Position numbers and translations under genes: made by a program
From: Brevibacterium picturae
GTDB lineage: Bacteria > Actinomycetota > Actinomycetes > Actinomycetales > Brevibacteriaceae
Reading direction: 5' to 3'
DNA: 9,286 bases
Assembly: GCF_030453725.1 (NCBI RefSeq)
Contig: NZ_JAKDJU010000119.1
Coordinates: 1-9,286, forward strand
Shown: positions 6,419-9,286 of the stretch, in pieces
Numbering within the stretch: position 1 is the stretch's first letter
Layout: every line of letters begins with the position of its first letter
Notes under the pieces: model-generated
Seen by the model: only the letters and a program-made list of their open reading frames with translations
Told to the model about the DNA's origin: nothing
The model's database searches: none

Positions 6419-6742
6419 GTGACGTACATCATTGCCGAGCCCTGCGTCGATCTGAAGGACAAGGCCTGCATCGACGAATGCCCGGTCGACTGCATCTATG
6501 AGGGTGAGCGCAGCCTCTACATCCACCCGGACGAATGCGTCGACTGCGGTGCCTGCGAACCCGTCTGCCCGGTGGAGGCGATCTTCTACGAAGATGACAC
6601 TCCAGAGGAGTGGGAAGAGTACTACAAGGCCAACGTCGAGTTCTTCGACGAGATCGGCTCACCCGGCGGCGCGGCGAAGCTGGGCAATACCGGGCTGGAC
6701 CACCCGATCATCAAGGCCCTGCCCCTGCAGCAGCACGACTGA
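6419..6742 (+). CDS. fdxA: 7Fe ferredoxin ([3Fe-4S][4Fe-4S])
   Basis: This is a small (107-residue) soluble cytoplasmic electron carrier of the seven-iron type common in actinobacteria. By alignment of spacing with Azotobacter ferredoxin I, C9, C17 and C50 would bind the 3Fe-4S cluster. C21, C40, C43 and C46 would bind the 4Fe-4S cluster, and C25 would be the extra non-ligand cysteine after CPVD. Residue 12 is Leu where an 8Fe ferredoxin would have a further cysteine ligand, which supports the 7Fe reading. The acidic C-terminal extension (DDTPEEWEEYYKANVEFFDEIG) is typical of the actinobacterial family. The start is GTG 6419, with GAGGAG upstream. The stop is 3 nt before dapC, so the two are almost certainly co-transcribed. 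This pairing is conserved in actinobacteria, but no known direct role links the ferredoxin to DapC. The physiological redox partner (for example a cytochrome P450 or reductase) cannot be read from this window. Confidence 0.96.
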   Translation: MTYIIAEPCVDLKDKACIDECPVDCIYEGERSLYIHPDECVDCGACEPVCPVEAIFYEDDTPEEWEEYYKANVEFFDEIGSPGGAAKLGNTGLDHPIIKALPLQQHD

Positions 6743-6745
6743 GCC

Positions 6746-7867
6746 ATGTCTGACCGCTTCGGCCTCAACCTCCCCGACTACCCATGGGACCGACTCACCG
6801 AGTTTCGCAACCGTGCCGCCGGGCACCCTGACGGTGCCTGCGATCTGTCCATCGGGACGCCGGTCGACCCCACTCCGCCGGTGATCCAGGCCGCATTGGC
6901 AGCCGCCGGAGACGCCCACGGCTACCCGACGACGGCAGGCACCGATGAGCTGCGGGAGTCCATCGCCTGGTGGTATCAGAACTGGCACGGCGTCACGCTC
7001 GATCCCGTCGCCGAGGTGCTGCCCACCATCGGCTCGAAGGAAATGGTCGCGTGGCTGCCCACCCTGCTGGGTCTGGGCCGGGCCGGTCTCGCCGTGGCCT
7101 GCCCGTCGGCGGCCTACCCGACCTACGAAATGGGCGCGACCATCGCCGGCGTCGACTGCCGCCGCATCGATGCGGCCGATGTCGCCGCAGGAGCCTCGCT
7201 GGAGGGGATCGGTCTGCTGTGGATCAACACGCCGGGCAACCCCACCGGTGAGGTCCTCGACACCGAGACCCTCGCCGAGGTTGTCCGTCGTGCCCGCAAC
7301 GCCGGAGTCGTGCTCGCCTCCGACGAATGCTATGGCCTGCTCAACTGGGAATCCGAGTCTCCTGCTCCGAGCATCCTCAACGCCACAGGTGAGGACCACC
7401 ACGGCGTGCTCAGCGTGTATTCGATGTCGAAGCAGTCGAACCTCGCCGGGTACCGTGCGGCGTTCGTCGCCGGCGACCGGGAGCTCATCTCAGATCTCAC
7501 GAGATCGCGCAAACATGCCGGAATGATCGTGCCGTTCCCAGTCCAGGCCGCGATGATCGCCGGCCTGCGAGACACTGCTCACGTTTTCGAGCAGAAGGAG
7601 CGGTACCGGGCACGTCGGGAACTGCTGCGCAGCGGGCTCGAAGCCTACGGATTCCGCATCGACCATTCGAACGCGGGGCTCTACCTGTGGTCGAGCGCCG
7701 ACGTCAACTGCTGGGAATCGCTGTCGGAACTGGCGGAAATCGGCATCATCGCCGGTCCCGGCGAATTCTATGGTGAGGCCGCCACCGACCATGTGCGCAT
7801 CGCTCTGACAGCATCCGACGAGCGTATCGGGGCGGCAGCGCAGCGGTTGCACAAGGCGGTTGGCTGA
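6746..7867 (+). CDS. dapC: N-succinyldiaminopimelate aminotransferase (DapC type)
   Basis: This is a PLP-dependent class I/II aminotransferase of 373 residues. DapC converts N-succinyl-2-amino-6-ketopimelate to N-succinyl-LL-diaminopimelate, with glutamate as amino donor, in the lysine and meso-DAP (cell wall) pathway. Visible fold-type I landmarks are TPGNPTG (N165), DECY (D193, Y196), the PLP lysine in SMSKQSNLAGYR (K229) and the substrate-carboxylate arginine in HVRIALTAS (R351). The N-terminus LPDYPWDRLTEFR and LSIGTPVDPTPP is characteristic of the actinobacterial DapC subfamily adjacent to ferredoxin genes. ATG 6746 follows the fdxA TGA by 3 nt, and no clear Shine-Dalgarno is seen (CAGCACGACTGAGCC), so translation probably depends on coupling to fdxA. 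Substrate specificity is inferred from subfamily and neighbourhood; a related aminotransferase specificity cannot be excluded. Confidence 0.9.
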   Translation: MSDRFGLNLPDYPWDRLTEFRNRAAGHPDGACDLSIGTPVDPTPPVIQAALAAAGDAHGYPTTAGTDELRESIAWWYQNWHGVTLDPVAEVLPTIGSKEMVAWLPTLLGLGRAGLAVACPSAAYPTYEMGATIAGVDCRRIDAADVAAGASLEGIGLLWINTPGNPTGEVLDTETLAEVVRRARNAGVVLASDECYGLLNWESESPAPSILNATGEDHHGVLSVYSMSKQSNLAGYRAAFVAGDRELISDLTRSRKHAGMIVPFPVQAAMIAGLRDTAHVFEQKERYRARRELLRSGLEAYGFRIDHSNAGLYLWSSADVNCWESLSELAEIGIIAGPGEFYGEAATDHVRIALTASDERIGAAAQRLHKAVG

Positions 7868-7876
7868 GCCGTTCTG

Positions 7877-7894
7877 CAGCGCAGCTGTGATTTT
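7877..7894 (+). terminator. weak candidate terminator after dapC
   Basis: CAGC-GCA-GCTG (7877-7887) followed by TGATTTTCTGATT is a 4-bp stem with a short imperfect T-rich tail, 9 nt after the dapC stop. It is too short for a convincing intrinsic terminator but is the only stem-plus-T element in the dapC-gltA gap. Readthrough into gltA is possible. Confidence 0.2.
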
Positions 7895-7940
7895 CTGATT
7901 CTTGTTGTTGTCGGTAGTCTTTGAGGGAATTGTGCAAGAT

Positions 7941-7961
7941 ACCTCAGGAAATCCTTGAGGT
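7941..7961. promoter_or_regulatory. inverted repeat upstream of gltA, candidate operator or leader hairpin
   Basis: ACCTCA (7941-7946) and TGAGGT (7956-7961) are perfect inverted arms. Inside them GGA (7947-7949) and TCC (7952-7954) extend the symmetry, with one unpaired T at 7955, giving about nine matched positions. It ends 22 nt before the gltA ATG and just upstream of the GAGGAG Shine-Dalgarno (7973-7978). A possible -10 (CAAGAT, 7935-7940) abuts its left edge, so it could be an operator covering the promoter start region or an mRNA leader stem. The repeat is seen directly; function is inference. Confidence 0.4.
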
Positions 7962-7983
7962 GGGACAAGGCTGAGGAGAACAT

Positions 7984-9267
<1,284 letters not shown>

Positions 9268-9286
9268 TCGCAGCGCCGGTCTCAAC

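Overview
This window is chromosomal DNA from a GC-rich actinobacterium. The evidence is a mycothiol biosynthesis gene (mshB), an actinobacterial 7Fe ferredoxin next to a DapC-type aminotransferase, a CG3035-type N-acetylglutamate synthase, strong G/C bias at third codon positions and GTG starts. A member of the Micrococcales such as Brevibacterium is my best guess, but the sequence alone does not prove the genus. I see no insertion sequence, CRISPR array, tRNA, rRNA, prophage gene or att site.

Left block (1-5132, plus strand): a promoter with a perfect TATAAT box and a 5'-leader hairpin precede typA (ribosome-associated GTPase). After it come mshB (mycothiol deacetylase with an unusual four-helix membrane tail) and a membrane-anchored VanW-domain envelope protein. 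The gaps are 34 and 13 nt, so the three genes probably form one transcription unit.

Middle block (5149-6228, minus strand): a single GNAT-family gene, probably the CG3035-type N-acetylglutamate synthase that starts arginine synthesis. It converges on the VanW gene with only 16 nt between the stop codons. It diverges from the ferredoxin gene across a 190-nt intergenic region that holds the promoter signals.

Right block (6419-9267, plus strand): fdxA (7Fe ferredoxin) and dapC (N-succinyldiaminopimelate aminotransferase) are 3 nt apart and probably translationally coupled. A 116-nt gap with a notable inverted repeat follows, then gltA (citrate synthase), which ends just before the window does.

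Together the genes cover translation and stress (typA), thiol redox (mshB), envelope (VanW), amino-acid biosynthesis (NAGS for arginine, DapC for lysine and peptidoglycan), electron transfer (fdxA) and TCA entry (gltA). From memory, the order typA ... mshB + small membrane protein ... ferredoxin, dapC also occurs in Mycobacterium tuberculosis (Rv1165 to Rv1178), so most of the window is a conserved actinobacterial neighbourhood. I found no convincing undescribed multi-gene system. The most interesting items are the MshB-membrane-domain fusion, the modular VanW protein with a lone cysteine pair at its C-terminus, and the inverted repeats in the typA and gltA leaders.
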